In this document: positions 1-12,229 of the stretch, one piece after another
How positions within the stretch are numbered: the first letter of the stretch is position 1
How the letters are laid out: each line of letters starts with the position of its first letter
Origin: Ideonella benzenivorans
GTDB taxonomy: Bacteria; Pseudomonadota; Gammaproteobacteria; Burkholderiales; Burkholderiaceae_C
DNA: 64,000 bases
Reading direction: 5' to 3'
NCBI RefSeq assembly: GCF_020387415.1
Contig: NZ_JAGWCB010000012.1
Location: forward strand, 496,001-560,000
The notes under the pieces: model-generated
What the model saw: the letters and a program-made list of their open reading frames with translations, nothing else
Databases searched by the model: none
What the model was told of the DNA's origin: nothing
Made by a program: the position numbers and the translations under genes

Positions 1-1594
1 ACACCTCGCCCTCGTTCTCGGCATAGACCATCGGCCCCAGCTCATCGGTCATGCCATAGCGGGTGACCATGTCCCGGGCGATCTGCGTGGCCCGCTCGAA
101 GTCGTTGCTGGCGCCGGTGGTCATCTGGTGCATGAACACCTCTTCGGCGATGCGGCCACCGAAGAGCACCGAGATGGTCGAGAGCATGCGCTCCTTGTCC
201 ATGCTGTAGCGGTCGCCTTCGGGCAGCTGCATCGTCACGCCCAGCGCCCGGCCGCGCGGAATGACCGTGACCTTGTGCACCGGGTCGGTCTTGGGCAGCA
301 GCCGTGCCACCAGGGCATGGCCCGCCTCGTGGTAGGCGGTGTTGCGTCGCTCGTCCTCGGGCATGACCATGGACTTGCGTTCCGGGCCCATCATGATCTT
401 GTCCTTGGCCCGCTCGAAGTCGATCATCTCGACCACGCGGCCGTTGCGCCGGGCGGCAAACAAAGCCGCCTCATTGACCAGATTGGCCAGATCCGCGCCG
501 GAGAACCCCGGCGTGCCACGGGCCAGGATGTCGGCCCGGATGTCCTGACCGACCGGCACCTTGCGCATGTGCACATTCAGGATCTGCTCGCGGCCCCGCA
601 CATCGGGCAGGGTCACGTAGACCTGGCGGTCGAAGCGCCCCGGGCGCAGCAGGGCCGGATCCAGGATGTCAGGCCGGTTGGTGGCCGCCATCACGATCAC
701 GCCCAGGTTGGTTTCGAAGCCGTCCATCTCGACCAGCATCTGGTTGAGGGTCTGCTCGCGCTCGTCGTTGCCGCCGCCCAGACCGGCACCACGGTGGCGA
801 CCGACGGCGTCGATTTCGTCGACGAAGATGATGCACGGCGCGCTCTTCTTGGCCTGCTCGAACATGTCGCGCACGCGGGCCGCGCCCACGCCGACGAACA
901 TTTCCACGAAGTCAGAGCCCGAGATGCTGAAGAACGGCACCTTGGCTTCGCCAGCGATGGCCTTGGCCAGCAGCGTCTTGCCGGTGCCCGGAGGGCCGAC
1001 CAGCAGCACGCCACGCGGGATGCGGCCGCCCAGCTTCTGGAACTTCTGCGGGTCCTTCAGAAAATCGACCAGTTCCTTAACCTCTTCCTTGGCCTCGTCG
1101 CAGCCGGCGACGTCAGCGAAGGTGGTCGAGTTGTTGGCCTCGTCCAGCATGCGGGCCTTGGACTTGCCAAAGCTGAAGGCCCCGCCCTTGCCGCCCCCCT
1201 GCATCTGACGCATGAAGTAGATCCAGACGCCGATCAGCAGCAGCATCGGCCCCCAGGAGACCAGCAGGCTGGTCAACAGCGAGGGCTCCTCACGGGGGCG
1301 CACGTCGAACTTGACGCCGTTGTTGATCAGGTCACCGGTCAGGCCCCGGTCCAGCAACGTGCCGGTGGTGCGGATCTTGTTGCCATCGGTGGTGACGGCC
1401 GTGATGTCGATGCTGCCCATCCCATCCTGGATGGTCACGCTCTTGATGTGCTTGTCGCGGACTTCCTGCAGGAACTCCGAGTAGCCGACCTGCTGTCCCT
1501 GGACGGAGACCCGGTCGAACTGCTTGAACACGGTGAAAAGCACCAGGGCGATCACCAACCAAACGGCGATCTTGGAAATCCATTGATTGTTCAC
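1..1594 (-). CDS. ftsH: ATP-dependent zinc metalloprotease FtsH (3' end outside the window)
   Basis: Membrane-anchored AAA+ protease that degrades unstable cytoplasmic and membrane proteins. About 531 residues are visible, and the family is usually 610-650, so roughly 100 C-terminal residues lie beyond base 1. A GTG start at 1594 is chosen because GAAGGAG lies at the right distance and the protein then begins [12 protein letters not shown], a membrane segment. A second membrane segment follows the periplasmic part. Walker A GPPGTGKT is encoded near 980-1003, Walker B IIFVDEID downstream, the second region of homology around ATNRP and RPGRFDRQV, and the zinc site HEAGH near 320-334, with the Asp of GASNDFERA as likely third ligand. 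It lies in the same orientation as rlmE, 159 bp downstream, the usual rlmE-ftsH order. Confidence 0.97.
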   Translation of the reverse strand, partial: MNNQWISKIAVWLVIALVLFTVFKQFDRVSVQGQQVGYSEFLQEVRDKHIKSVTIQDGMGSIDITAVTTDGNKIRTTGTLLDRGLTGDLINNGVKFDVRPREEPSLLTSLLVSWGPMLLLIGVWIYFMRQMQGGGKGGAFSFGKSKARMLDEANNSTTFADVAGCDEAKEEVKELVDFLKDPQKFQKLGGRIPRGVLLVGPPGTGKTLLAKAIAGEAKVPFFSISGSDFVEMFVGVGAARVRDMFEQAKKSAPCIIFVDEIDAVGRHRGAGLGGGNDEREQTLNQMLVEMDGFETNLGVIVMAATNRPDILDPALLRPGRFDRQVYVTLPDVRGREQILNVHMRKVPVGQDIRADILARGTPGFSGADLANLVNEAALFAARRNGRVVEMIDFERAKDKIMMGPERKSMVMPEDERRNTAYHEAGHALVARLLPKTDPVHKVTVIPRGRALGVTMQLPEGDRYSMDKERMLSTISVLFGGRIAEEVFMHQMTTGASNDFERATQIARDMVTRYGMTDELGPMVYAENEGEV

Positions 1595-1690
1595 CGCGGC
1601 TCCTTCAGAAGATCCATTGCGCGCTGCCGCCCGTCATGTCGTTTGGCACGGTTGTCACACCGTTGTAGATGAGGCCGATTCTAGTCCGTT

Positions 1691-1709
1691 CAAGAGGCGC
1701 GGCCTCTTG
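1691..1709 (-). repeat. Hairpin between rlmE and ftsH
   Basis: Perfect 8-bp inverted repeat CAAGAGGC/GCCTCTTG with a 3-base loop, 45 bp after the rlmE stop. No T-run follows on either strand, so a classic terminator is not supported. A CTAGAATCGG motif with a possible -10 (TAGAAT, 1678-1683, minus strand) follows directly, so this may be the rlmE transcript end next to an ftsH promoter. Confidence 0.4.
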
Positions 1710-1753
1710 ACCTGAGCACAATCCCGTGCTTGACCAGGAACATCGACCCGGAC

Positions 1754-2428
1754 TCAGCGTTTCTTGAGTCCCATGCCGACCAGAAAGGTTTCCGAGGATT
1801 TGTCCCGGGACGACTTGGGCTTGTGCACCTTGACCACACGGAACGTCTCCCGGAAACGCTGCACCAGTGGATCGTACCCCGCGCCATGAAACACCTTGGC
1901 CACCAGGGCCCCTTCCGGACGCAGGTGCTGAGCTGAGAAATCGATCGCCAGTTCCACCAGATGTTCGATGCGGGCGGCATCCGCGCTGGAGATGCCCGAC
2001 AGGTTCGGTGCCATGTCCGACACCACCACGTCCACCGGACGTCCGTCCAGCATCGCCTCAAGCTGCCGCAGCACCTCCTCCTCCCGGAAATCGCCCTGGA
2101 TGAAGGCCACTCCTTCGATCGGCTCGAAATCCAGCAGATCCAGTGCGATGATGGTGCCGTCCAGCTCGCCCACCGCCGCGCCCCCGGCGCCGGCCTGCTT
2201 GGGGGCGAAACGGCGGCGCAGATACTGGCTCCACGCGCCCGGCGCCGCCCCCAGATCAACCACCACCTGCCCGGGCCGGATGAGATGGAAGGCCTCGTCC
2301 AGTTCCTTGAGCTTGTAGGCCGCACGGGCCCGGTAGCCCTCTTTCTGGGCCATCCGGACGTAGGGATCCGTGACGTGGTCATGCAACCACGCCTTGTTGA
2401 CCTTCTTGCTCTTGGTCTGTGTCTTCAT
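1754..2428 (-). CDS. rlmE: 23S rRNA (uridine-2552-2'-O)-methyltransferase RlmE
   Basis: SAM-dependent 2'-O-methylation of U2552 in the A-loop of 23S rRNA, a late step in 50S assembly. 224 aa, close to the usual 209-225. The Rossmann SAM motif [13 protein letters not shown] is at residues 56-68. The catalytic K-D-K-E tetrad is visible as K39 (AAYKLKE), D138 (VVSDMAPN), K178 (LVAKVFHG) and E213 (SSETFLV). A short Ala/Gly insert around residues 79-90 ([15 protein letters not shown]) is seen in many betaproteobacterial copies. The basic N-terminus fits rRNA binding. It is divergent from the YhbY-like gene with only 20 bp between start codons, and it precedes ftsH. Confidence 0.96.
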   Translation of the reverse strand: MKTQTKSKKVNKAWLHDHVTDPYVRMAQKEGYRARAAYKLKELDEAFHLIRPGQVVVDLGAAPGAWSQYLRRRFAPKQAGAGGAAVGELDGTIIALDLLDFEPIEGVAFIQGDFREEEVLRQLEAMLDGRPVDVVVSDMAPNLSGISSADAARIEHLVELAIDFSAQHLRPEGALVAKVFHGAGYDPLVQRFRETFRVVKVHKPKSSRDKSSETFLVGMGLKKR

Positions 2429-2448
2429 GTTGAAGGGATAATACGGCG

Positions 2449-2928
2449 ATGCCTGCGATTCAATTGACGCCAGCGATCCGCAAGGAAAAACGCGGCGAAG
2501 CCCACCACCTCGACCCGGTCGTGATGATCGGTGCCGACGGCCTGACTCCGGCCATCGTGAAGGAAACCGATGCCGCCCTCAAAGCCCATGGGCTGATCAA
2601 GGTGCGGGTGTTCTCGGATGACCGGTCCGCCCGCGAAGCCATGCTGGAAAAGCTGGCTGACGAGCTGAATGCCGCCCCTGTGCAGCACATCGGCAAGCTG
2701 CTGGTGCTGTGGCGCCCTCTGCCGCCCAAGGCCTCTGCCGAGCGCGACGACCGGATGCCCGGCCCCCGTACGGTGAAGTTGGTCAAATTCTCCAGCAACG
2801 GCACGGGGCGCCCGACGATCAAGAAAGTCCAGGTGTTCGGCAACCAGCGGGTCACCGCCGGCGGCTCGATCAAGCGGGCCAAGAAGCGCAACGTCAGCGC
2901 CAAGAAGCGCGCCCAGAGCCAGGACTGA
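2449..2928 (+). CDS. yhbY: YhbY/CRM-domain RNA-binding protein
   Basis: A CRM-fold RNA-binding protein of the YhbY family, associated with pre-50S ribosomal particles. 159 aa, against about 97 for E. coli YhbY: the CRM domain fills residues 1-95, beginning [10 protein letters not shown], with the loop [17 protein letters not shown] and the strand [11 protein letters not shown]. The remaining 60 residues are a Lys/Arg-rich tail ([15 protein letters not shown]) that could add RNA contacts. Such tails are frequent in Burkholderiales. Divergent partner of rlmE, so two 50S factors may be co-controlled from a 20-bp gap. Downstream it converges on the DUF4149 gene with 24 bp between and no terminator visible. 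Confidence 0.9.
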   Translation: MPAIQLTPAIRKEKRGEAHHLDPVVMIGADGLTPAIVKETDAALKAHGLIKVRVFSDDRSAREAMLEKLADELNAAPVQHIGKLLVLWRPLPPKASAERDDRMPGPRTVKLVKFSSNGTGRPTIKKVQVFGNQRVTAGGSIKRAKKRNVSAKKRAQSQD

Positions 2929-2952
2929 ACGGAACGCGCGCGTTTCTCGCAC

Positions 2953-3399
2953 TCACCCCTGGCGCGCAGCGCGCCAGGCCAGTGCGGCCACCAGCAGCAT
3001 CTTCAGGCCGAACAGGCCAAAGCTGATGCCGTGCAACTGGCCGAAGCTGAGCGTGCCCTGCCCCTGGCGGGCTGCCGCCATCAGCGGCTGCAGCGCGTAG
3101 TACCCCACCACCGTACAGGCCAAGGTGCCCAGCGCCAGCAGCATGTCGGCGCTGAAACGCGAGCCAACGCCTTGCTCGGCCCCCTGCGCCGCCACCTGCC
3201 GTGCGGCCAACAGCAGCAGGATGCCGGCCAGCAGGCTGAGCGGCGCCTCCCGCGCGAAGATGTAAGCCACCACATGGCCCGCAGTGGCCCGGTCCAGCAC
3301 CGCAAACGGTGCTGGCGTGGCCAAACCCGCGATGCACAGCAGCACCCCCAGCCACAGTGCCGGAAGCAGCCTCAGGCTACGGGACACCAGCGGGTTCAC
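2953..3399 (-). CDS. DUF4149 membrane protein
   Basis: Small inner-membrane protein of unknown function, 148 aa. Four hydrophobic segments are visible: about residues 10-30 ([15 protein letters not shown]), 47-66, 82-102 ([20 protein letters not shown]) and 121-143 ([19 protein letters not shown]). Length and pattern match the DUF4149 (TMEM205-like) family commonly found after greA in Burkholderiales. Its ATG overlaps the greA stop codon in an ATGA arrangement (3396-3399), so the two are probably translated from one mRNA. No enzyme motif is visible. Confidence 0.8.
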   Translation of the reverse strand: MNPLVSRSLRLLPALWLGVLLCIAGLATPAPFAVLDRATAGHVVAYIFAREAPLSLLAGILLLLAARQVAAQGAEQGVGSRFSADMLLALGTLACTVVGYYALQPLMAAARQGQGTLSFGQLHGISFGLFGLKMLLVAALAWRAARQG

Positions 3400-3872
3400 A
3401 GGTAACGCACGCCGACGATTTCGTAGTGGCGCAATCCACCGGGCGCGTTCACCTCGGCCACGTCGCCCACCTCCTTGCCGATCAGGGCCCGTGCGATGGG
3501 GGAGCTGATCGAGATCAGGCCGTGCTTGAGGTCGGCCTCGTCGTCGCCGACGATCTGGTAGGTCACCGACGCACCGCTGTCCTCGTCCTCGAGGTCGACC
3601 GTCGAGCCGAACACGACCCGGCCGCCAGCGTCCAGCGACGACGGGTCGATCACCTGGGCTGCGGCCAGCTTGCCTTCGATCTCAAGGATGCGGCCTTCGA
3701 TGAAGCCCTGCTTGTCCTTCGCGGCCTCGTACTCGGCATTTTCGGACAGATCGCCTTGCGCACGCGCTTCGGCGATCGCCTGGATCACGGCCTGACGCTC
3801 GACGGTCTTGAGCCGTTGCAGCTCTTCCTTGAGCTTTTCCGCACCACGCTTGGTCAGGGGAATGGTAGCCAT
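3396..3872 (-). CDS. greA: Transcription elongation factor GreA
   Basis: Enters the RNA polymerase secondary channel and stimulates cleavage of backtracked RNA. The start at 3872 ([10 protein letters not shown]) gives 158 aa, the length of E. coli GreA, and has AAGGAG just upstream. An in-frame upstream start would add 16 non-conserved residues. The N-terminal coiled coil carries the acidic tip [13 protein letters not shown] (about residues 40-52) with the Asp and Glu that hold the catalytic Mg2+. The C-terminal FKBP-like domain ends [13 protein letters not shown]. It follows carB with 131 bp containing a strong hairpin, and overlaps the DUF4149 gene by 4 bp. Confidence 0.97.
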   Translation of the reverse strand: MATIPLTKRGAEKLKEELQRLKTVERQAVIQAIAEARAQGDLSENAEYEAAKDKQGFIEGRILEIEGKLAAAQVIDPSSLDAGGRVVFGSTVDLEDEDSGASVTYQIVGDDEADLKHGLISISSPIARALIGKEVGDVAEVNAPGGLRHYEIVGVRYL

Positions 3873-3967
3873 CCTGGCACTCCTTGGCAGACAAAACGAA
3901 TCCGCCGCGGCGCGGGCCAAAACGGCAACGCGCGAGCGGCGGATAGGGTGGATGAATTCTAGAACAC

Positions 3968-3991
3968 AACCCGCCCGCGAACGGGCGGGTT
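3968..3991 (-). terminator. Hairpin between carB and greA, possible terminator
   Basis: 10-bp GC-rich stem AACCCGCCCG/CGGGCGGGTT with loop CGAA, 13 bp past the carB stop on the minus strand. It is followed by TTGTGTT rather than a clean T-run, so termination may be partial. A TAGAAT hexamer at 3956-3961 directly after it could be the greA -10 box. Confidence 0.5.
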
Positions 3992-4003
3992 TGCCTGAAG
4001 GGA

Positions 4004-7258
<3,255 letters not shown>

Positions 7259-7281
7259 GGCTTGTCAGGTCGGGTCTGGCC

Positions 7282-7911
7282 TCAACCGAGGCTGGCGGTG
7301 GCGAGCTTGGCGCCAAAGCCGAGGAACAGGGTCCCCACGCTGCCGCGGGTCACGCTGGCGACACGGCGGTGGGAGCGGAAGGCGGCCGCCAGGCGGGCAC
7401 CGACCAGGATCAGCGCCGTCAGATAGAGGACGCTGAAGAATTGCAGGATCGCCCCCAGCACCAGGAAGGTCAGCGCATGGCGCGGGTAAGTGGGATCGGC
7501 GAACTGGAGGAAGAAGGACAGGTAGAACAGGATGGCCTTGGGGTTGAGCAGGCTGATCACCAGGGCCCGACGGAACGGGTGCCCCGCCTCGGCCACCGGT
7601 TCGCAGGCCTCCCCACTGGGACGCCAGGCGGAGCGCAGCAACTGCAACCCCATCCAGCACAGGTAGGCCGCGCCAACCGACTTGATCACCAGGAACAGAG
7701 CCGGCGCGGACTTCAGCAGCGAGGCGGCGCCGGCGATCGTCAACCCCATCAGCACCCAGTCCCCCAGGAAGACCCCCGCCGCCCCGGCGAAGCCTGCGCG
7801 CAGGCCCTGGCGGGTGGCGACGGACAGCACGTAGAGCGAGTTGGGCCCCGGCAGCAGGATGATGAAGATCACGCCCAGCACGTAGGTCAGGGGATCGGTG
7901 ATGCCGAACAT
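7282..7911 (-). CDS. LysE/RhtB-family amino-acid exporter, LeuE-like
   Basis: Predicted inner-membrane amino-acid efflux protein, 209 aa, the usual size of the LysE/RhtB superfamily. The family signature LPGPNSLYVLSVATRQGLRAG is at residues 20-40, with about six hydrophobic segments and the GVFLGDWVLM and LNPKAILFYLSFFLQF stretches typical of LeuE. It lies between carA and carB with 24 and 23 bp gaps, so it is almost certainly in the same transcript. Placing an exporter there suggests a link with glutamine, arginine or overflow amino acids, but the substrate cannot be told from sequence. I recall this gene order from other Burkholderiales, so recent insertion is not implied. Confidence 0.85.
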   Translation of the reverse strand: MFGITDPLTYVLGVIFIILLPGPNSLYVLSVATRQGLRAGFAGAAGVFLGDWVLMGLTIAGAASLLKSAPALFLVIKSVGAAYLCWMGLQLLRSAWRPSGEACEPVAEAGHPFRRALVISLLNPKAILFYLSFFLQFADPTYPRHALTFLVLGAILQFFSVLYLTALILVGARLAAAFRSHRRVASVTRGSVGTLFLGFGAKLATASLG

Positions 7912-7935
7912 GGTGTCGTCTGTCCTTCAGTCTCC

Positions 7936-9108
7936 TCAGGCGGTCTTCTGCTCTATCAAGGCGATGAAGCGGTCGAACAGGTAGCCGATGTCATGCGGCC
8001 CTGGCGAGGCTTCCGGATGGCCCTGGAAGCAGAACGCCGGCTTGTCCGTGCGGGCCAGGCCCTGCAGCGTGCCGTCGAACAGGCTCACGTGTGTGGCCCG
8101 CAGGTTGGCCGGCAGCGTCTCGGCGTCCACCGCAAAACCATGGTTCTGGCTGGTGATCGACACGCGGCCGCTGTCCAGATCCTTGACTGGGTGGTTGGCG
8201 CCATGGTGACCGAACTTCATCTTGAAGGTCTTGGCCCCGGAGGCCAGCGCCATGATCTGGTGCCCCAGACAAATGCCGAAGGTCGGCACACCGGTCTCGA
8301 TCAGTTCGCGGGCCGCGGCAATCGCATAGTCGCAAGGCTGCGGGTCGCCGGGGCCATTGGACAGGAAGACCCCATCGGGCTGATGCTGCAGCACCTCGGC
8401 TGCCGGCGTCTGGGCCGGCACCACCGTCACACGGCAGCCGCGCTCAGCCAGCATGCGCAGGATGTTGCGCTTCACGCCGAAGTCATAGGCCACCACATGG
8501 AAGCGGGGCTGGGTCTGCGTACCGTAACCGGGCTGACCATCTTCGCCAGCCAGGCGCCATTCGGTCTCGGTCCAGGCATAGGACTGGGCCGTGGTCACCA
8601 CCCGGGCCAGATCCTGGCCGGCCATGCTGGGGGCGGCCTGGGCCTGGGCAATGGCCGCCTTGATGTCGGCCGGCGTCACCTGATAGCCTGCCTCGAAGGT
8701 CATGATGCAGCCGTTCTGGGCACCGGTCGTGCGCAGCACCCGGGTCAGGCGTCGGGTGTCGATGCCGGCGATCGCCACCGTCCCTTCGGCCGCCAGGTAG
8801 TCGGGCAGCGAGCGGGTGGCCCGGAAGTTGGAGAGACGGACAGGCAGGTCCTTGATGATCAGACCAGCGGCATGGACTCGGGACGCCTCGACATCCTCAT
8901 CGTTGACGCCGTAGTTGCCGATGTGCGGATACGTGAGGGTCACGATCTGCCGGCTGTAGCTCGGGTCGGTGAGGATTTCTTGGTAGCCGGTGAGCGCGGT
9001 GTTGAACACCACTTCACCGACCGTCAGACCGGCTGCGCCGATCGAGGTGCCGGAAAAGACCGTGCCGTCTGCAAGTGCAAGGATTGCGGGGGGCAGGACG
9101 GGCAGCAA
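7936..9108 (-). CDS. carA: Carbamoyl phosphate synthase, small (glutaminase) subunit
   Basis: Class I glutamine amidotransferase subunit that supplies ammonia to CarB. A TTG start at 9108 gives 390 aa beginning [15 protein letters not shown], the usual family N-terminus, with GGAG 7 bases upstream. An in-frame ATG at 9198 would add 30 residues unlike the family. The N-terminal interaction domain includes [21 protein letters not shown]. The amidotransferase domain carries the nucleophile Cys in [13 protein letters not shown], the NHGFAVD stretch and the His/Glu pair in [13 protein letters not shown]. First gene of the car operon. A TACAAT candidate -10 about 147 bp upstream leaves a 140-nt leader. 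Confidence 0.96.
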   Translation of the reverse strand: MLPVLPPAILALADGTVFSGTSIGAAGLTVGEVVFNTALTGYQEILTDPSYSRQIVTLTYPHIGNYGVNDEDVEASRVHAAGLIIKDLPVRLSNFRATRSLPDYLAAEGTVAIAGIDTRRLTRVLRTTGAQNGCIMTFEAGYQVTPADIKAAIAQAQAAPSMAGQDLARVVTTAQSYAWTETEWRLAGEDGQPGYGTQTQPRFHVVAYDFGVKRNILRMLAERGCRVTVVPAQTPAAEVLQHQPDGVFLSNGPGDPQPCDYAIAAARELIETGVPTFGICLGHQIMALASGAKTFKMKFGHHGANHPVKDLDSGRVSITSQNHGFAVDAETLPANLRATHVSLFDGTLQGLARTDKPAFCFQGHPEASPGPHDIGYLFDRFIALIEQKTA

Positions 9109-9254
9109 GGGGAACTCCGGTATTCGCGCACCCAGCCCGTGACCCGAACCGCGCCAGGAAGACGCCTGAGGGCGCCATGGCTGCTTCGGACTCGGCAAGG
9201 ACAGGTCGGAAACGGAGTTTCGCTGGGCGGCTTTGTTTTGGGGTAAACCTGCTT

Positions 9255-9260
9255 ATTGTA
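9255..9260 (-). promoter_or_regulatory. Candidate -10 box for the car operon
   Basis: TACAAT on the minus strand within GGGCTACAATAAG, 147 bp upstream of the carA TTG start. No convincing -35 hexamer is seen at 16-18 bp, so an activator or a weak -35 must be assumed. The 9109-9254 leader holds no recognisable ORF or riboswitch. Confidence 0.35.
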
Positions 9261-9314
9261 GCCCAAGCCTGACATCGGAGGCACCCCCTGCCTTGCGACC
9301 GCGTCACGCCCGGC

Positions 9315-9348
9315 AAAAAAAAGGGCGCTGGCCCAGAAGGCAGCGCCC
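9315..9348 (-). terminator. Rho-independent terminator after the PA-domain protease gene
   Basis: Stem GGGCGCTG/CAGCGCCC with a 10-base loop followed on the minus strand by eight T. It lies 43 bp past the protease stop codon and insulates the car operon, which reads in the same direction. Confidence 0.88.
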
Positions 9349-9390
9349 ATGCACCGAACGATTCCACGCCGTGGCGCGGAATCGTGGGCA

Positions 9391-10839
9391 TCACCAGCCG
9401 ATGTCCTGCAGCAGCGGCAGGGTCAAATCCTTCGGCGGCGTCACACGGTAGACCGGCAGGTCGCTGTTGATCGCCGGCTCCATCAGCAGATTGCGCGTCG
9501 CGATCGTGTCCCAATGCGACACGGACGAACCCGATTGGTACGGATTGGGCGTGTACAGCAGCGCGCGGCCTGCCAGATCGGCACCGGCGTATTGGTCCTT
9601 GTTGACGTGCAGGATGGCCTTCACGTTGTCGCTGGTGCGCATGTCACCGGTCAGCACGGCCTTGAGCGCCGCCCCATCAGCCTGCGTGATGCGCACCGAC
9701 GGGATGGTGATGGTCTCATCCGCGCCGCCCAGCGAAGCCGGCGGGCCACCCGCGGTGTTGTCCGCCACGATCACCCCCACGGCACCGGCATCCTGGGCAT
9801 TCTTCACCTTGATCGTGAAGGAGCAAGTGCCACGGTCCACCAGCGCGATGCGACCACTCACCAACGCGGCATTGGCCGCATTCAGCGGGTCGCAGGCCAG
9901 ACCGGTGACACCGTCCGCTTGGTCGATCACCCGACCCACCGGCGCCTTGACGCGCGTGGACAGGGACGGACCAAAGCTGGCGGGCCCGACGACGTAGGTG
10001 CCGACGATCGCCGGGTTTTCGGTGGACTTGATCAGCAGCTCGGGTGTGCCCTTGTTGAGCACCGTCGGCACGGCCGCCGAGACGTTCGCGCCCGTCCAGA
10101 CCAGGTTGCGTGGGTTGATCGCCGAGGCCTTGCGCTCCAGGGCGGACATCTCGAACCAGGTCTTGCCGGCCGTGTTGTCATACATCATCCGTTCCCACTG
10201 GGACGGATAGGCATTGGTGCCATCGCTGATGCGAGCCCCGTTGCTGCCGTTGGTCAGCGCCTGGAAGCCCAGGCCATGACCCACCTCGTGCATCAGCACG
10301 ACGGCGAAGTTCACGGTGTTGGCCGGCGCATTGCCATCCAGGCCGAGGTAGAACGGGGTCCCATCCAGGCAGCCCGGCTGGCCCAGGTTGACGTTGAAGT
10401 GCGAACTGATCTCAGGCGCAGTGCCCTCGTCCAGATCGGCTCCGGCCAGCGTGTTTGCCAGCGCCGCCGAATACCAGGTGGTGGGATACGGGGCATTCGG
10501 GAAATCACGCCACACGCTGTATGCACCGGCCGACCCCAGGGTCGCGCTCGTCGAGGTGCAGCTCAACGCCGGCCAATCGGCCTGGATCTGGATGTCCGGG
10601 CCGCCCTCGGGCAGATGCTTGGACCACTTCTTGGCGACATTCAGGTAGACGTTCATGCGCTGCTGACCCAGCGTCGTGCCGTCGTTGCCGCCCACCGGCA
10701 CCACCGGGGTCGGATCGTTGAAACCGACGCCCGGCCCGTCGATGTTGAGGATCTTGATCTTGGCCGCCTGCGCGCCCAGCGCACACCCCAACCCCAAGCC
10801 GAGCAGGGCCAGCGCCCGCATGTTGAACCGCTTATTCAA
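9391..10839 (-). CDS. Secreted zinc metalloprotease with PA domain
   Basis: Predicted exported peptidase, about 482 aa from a TTG start at 10839. The TTG has GGGGGAG at good spacing and overlaps the stop of the upstream gene by 8 bp; an ATG 18 bases later (MRALALL) is the alternative. A signal peptide ending ALGAQA fits Sec export. The zinc motif HEVGHGLGF sits about 40 per cent along, in VVLMHEVGHGLGF, with the catalytic Glu present. A third zinc ligand is not obvious. A protease-associated (PA) domain follows, with ALVDRGTCSFTIKVKNAQDAG and GVIVADN, and the C-terminus ends LTLPLLQDIGW. Related PA-domain metallopeptidases are found in many environmental proteobacteria. Substrate unknown. Co-transcribed with the small secreted protein before it and closed by a terminator. 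Confidence 0.85.
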   Translation of the reverse strand: MNKRFNMRALALLGLGLGCALGAQAAKIKILNIDGPGVGFNDPTPVVPVGGNDGTTLGQQRMNVYLNVAKKWSKHLPEGGPDIQIQADWPALSCTSTSATLGSAGAYSVWRDFPNAPYPTTWYSAALANTLAGADLDEGTAPEISSHFNVNLGQPGCLDGTPFYLGLDGNAPANTVNFAVVLMHEVGHGLGFQALTNGSNGARISDGTNAYPSQWERMMYDNTAGKTWFEMSALERKASAINPRNLVWTGANVSAAVPTVLNKGTPELLIKSTENPAIVGTYVVGPASFGPSLSTRVKAPVGRVIDQADGVTGLACDPLNAANAALVSGRIALVDRGTCSFTIKVKNAQDAGAVGVIVADNTAGGPPASLGGADETITIPSVRITQADGAALKAVLTGDMRTSDNVKAILHVNKDQYAGADLAGRALLYTPNPYQSGSSVSHWDTIATRNLLMEPAINSDLPVYRVTPPKDLTLPLLQDIGW

Positions 10840-11236
10840 TTTCCGCTCCCCCTTGCTGACCGGCCGACACGGCGGCAGGCGCCGCCAGCGTGGCGTCATC
10901 GCCCTCGACACATTCCTCGACCAGTTGCCCTTGCGCATCACGCGCCACGCGCACATTGGACAGGTGCTCGGCCCCCAGGGTCACACCGCGCGCGGCGGGC
11001 GACTTCTTGGAACGCAGCAACTTGCCACCCGTCGTGGCCCGCAGACTGGCCTGGCCAGCCGCAGCGGCCTCCAGGGCCTTGGCCTCGTCGGCCGTCGGCG
11101 CCCGCAGTTGACCCGTGACCGGATCCTTCACCACCCGCAGCCCTTCTGCATCGGGCTGCGCCACGGCCCCGGCCGCAAACGCCAGCAGACAGGTGCCCAG
11201 CGCCCCCTGCCACATGGAAGCTCGTTGAATCCGCAT
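10832..11236 (-). CDS. Small exported protein upstream of the metalloprotease
   Basis: Unrecognised exported protein of 134 aa. The start at 11236 (MRIQRASMWQGALG) has AGAGGAG upstream and gives a clear signal peptide ending near AGAVAQ. The mature part is Ala-rich, with LRVVKDPVTGQLRAPTADEA and a Cys near the acidic stretch VEECVEGDD. The first motif, in which a residue stretch after VKDPVTGQ is followed by PT and Glu, recurs in small proteins encoded beside PA-domain peptidases, as I recall. It overlaps the protease gene by 8 bp, so translation is probably coupled. It could be a chaperone, inhibitor or secretion partner; the sequence does not decide. Confidence 0.65.
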   Translation of the reverse strand: MRIQRASMWQGALGTCLLAFAAGAVAQPDAEGLRVVKDPVTGQLRAPTADEAKALEAAAAGQASLRATTGGKLLRSKKSPAARGVTLGAEHLSNVRVARDAQGQLVEECVEGDDATLAAPAAVSAGQQGGAEIE

Positions 11237-11469
11237 CAAGACTCCTCTGTGTGTCATGTCATTGAAAGCGACCCAGTCTAGGAGGTGAAGAAATGGGACT
11301 CAATGCATTCCATGCCTCTGAGGCGCTTTGATTTAGGGGGACGGTTCAGGGATATCCCGCGGCCCCCACCTCCGGCCCGCCTGAGATTCAGGGAACTAGA
11401 ATCGGTTGGCAAAGTCATATGCAGACACGGTCGTGTTGATCGTGTCCAACCCATTTCACTGGAGATTCC

Positions 11470-12165
11470 ATGAACGAAAGCCTGCAAACCTATACCGGCT
11501 ATGCTGGCACGGGCTCGCTGGCGTCGCAGCGCCAGCGGGTCCTGCGCAATACCTATTGGCTGCTGGCCCTGTCCCTGCTGCCCACGGTCGCGGGGGCGTG
11601 GCTCGGTGTGGCCACGGGCGTGGTCACTGCCATGTCGCCAGTGATGAGCCTGGTGCTGTTCCTGGCGGGCAGCTTCGGTCTGATGTTCGCCATCGAGAAG
11701 ACGAAGAACAGTGCCGCTGGCGTGGGCTTCCTGCTCGCCTTCACGTTCTTCATGGGCCTGATGCTGTCGCGCCTGCTGGCCTTCGTGCTGGGCTTCTCGA
11801 ACGGCGCCTCGCTGATCATGACCGCCTTTGGCGGCACGGCCGTGGTGTTCCTGGGCATGGCCACGCTGGCTTCGACGATCAAGCGCGATCTGTCGGGCAT
11901 GGGCAAGTTCCTGATGGTCGGTGCGCTGATCATCCTGGCCGCCGGGATCATCAATGTCTTCATGCAATCCAGCGCGTTGATGCTGACCCTCTCGGTGCTG
12001 TGCATCGCCGTCTTCTCGGCCTTCATGGTCTTCGACATCAAGCGCGTGATCGATGGCGGCGAAACCAACTACATCACCGCCACGCTGGCGATCTATCTGG
12101 ACCTGTACAACATCTTCCAGAATCTGCTGATGCTGCTGGGCATCTTTGGTGGCGACCGCGAGTAA
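11470..12165 (+). CDS. Bax inhibitor-1/YccA family membrane protein
   Basis: Inner-membrane protein of the BI-1 superfamily, 231 aa, with seven hydrophobic segments and the conserved C-terminal acidic region (FDIKRVIDGGETNYI...DLYNIFQNLLMLLG). In E. coli, YccA binds FtsH and modulates its proteolysis, and other members act as pH-sensitive calcium leak channels; either role is inference here. GGAGATTCC precedes the ATG. A CTAGAATCGG motif at 11396-11405 gives a candidate -10 about 70 bp upstream. A terminator follows, shared with the convergent rlmD. Confidence 0.92.
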   Translation: MNESLQTYTGYAGTGSLASQRQRVLRNTYWLLALSLLPTVAGAWLGVATGVVTAMSPVMSLVLFLAGSFGLMFAIEKTKNSAAGVGFLLAFTFFMGLMLSRLLAFVLGFSNGASLIMTAFGGTAVVFLGMATLASTIKRDLSGMGKFLMVGALIILAAGIINVFMQSSALMLTLSVLCIAVFSAFMVFDIKRVIDGGETNYITATLAIYLDLYNIFQNLLMLLGIFGGDRE

Positions 12166-12184
12166 GCGGCTCCATCCTTTCAAC

Positions 12185-12213
12185 AAAAGGGGCTCCGTAG
12201 AGCCCCTTTTTTT
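12185..12213. terminator. Bidirectional rho-independent terminator between yccA-like gene and rlmD
   Basis: Stem AAAAGGGGCTC/GAGCCCCTTTT with loop CGTA, with T-runs on both strands, between two convergent genes. Confidence 0.9.
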
Positions 12214-12229
12214 CGTCTGGTCGACGCTC

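Noticed and set aside
9109-9198. Longer carA starting at an ATG at 9198
   Set aside because: The extra 30 residues do not resemble CarA N-termini, and the TTG at 9108 has a ribosome site at correct spacing.
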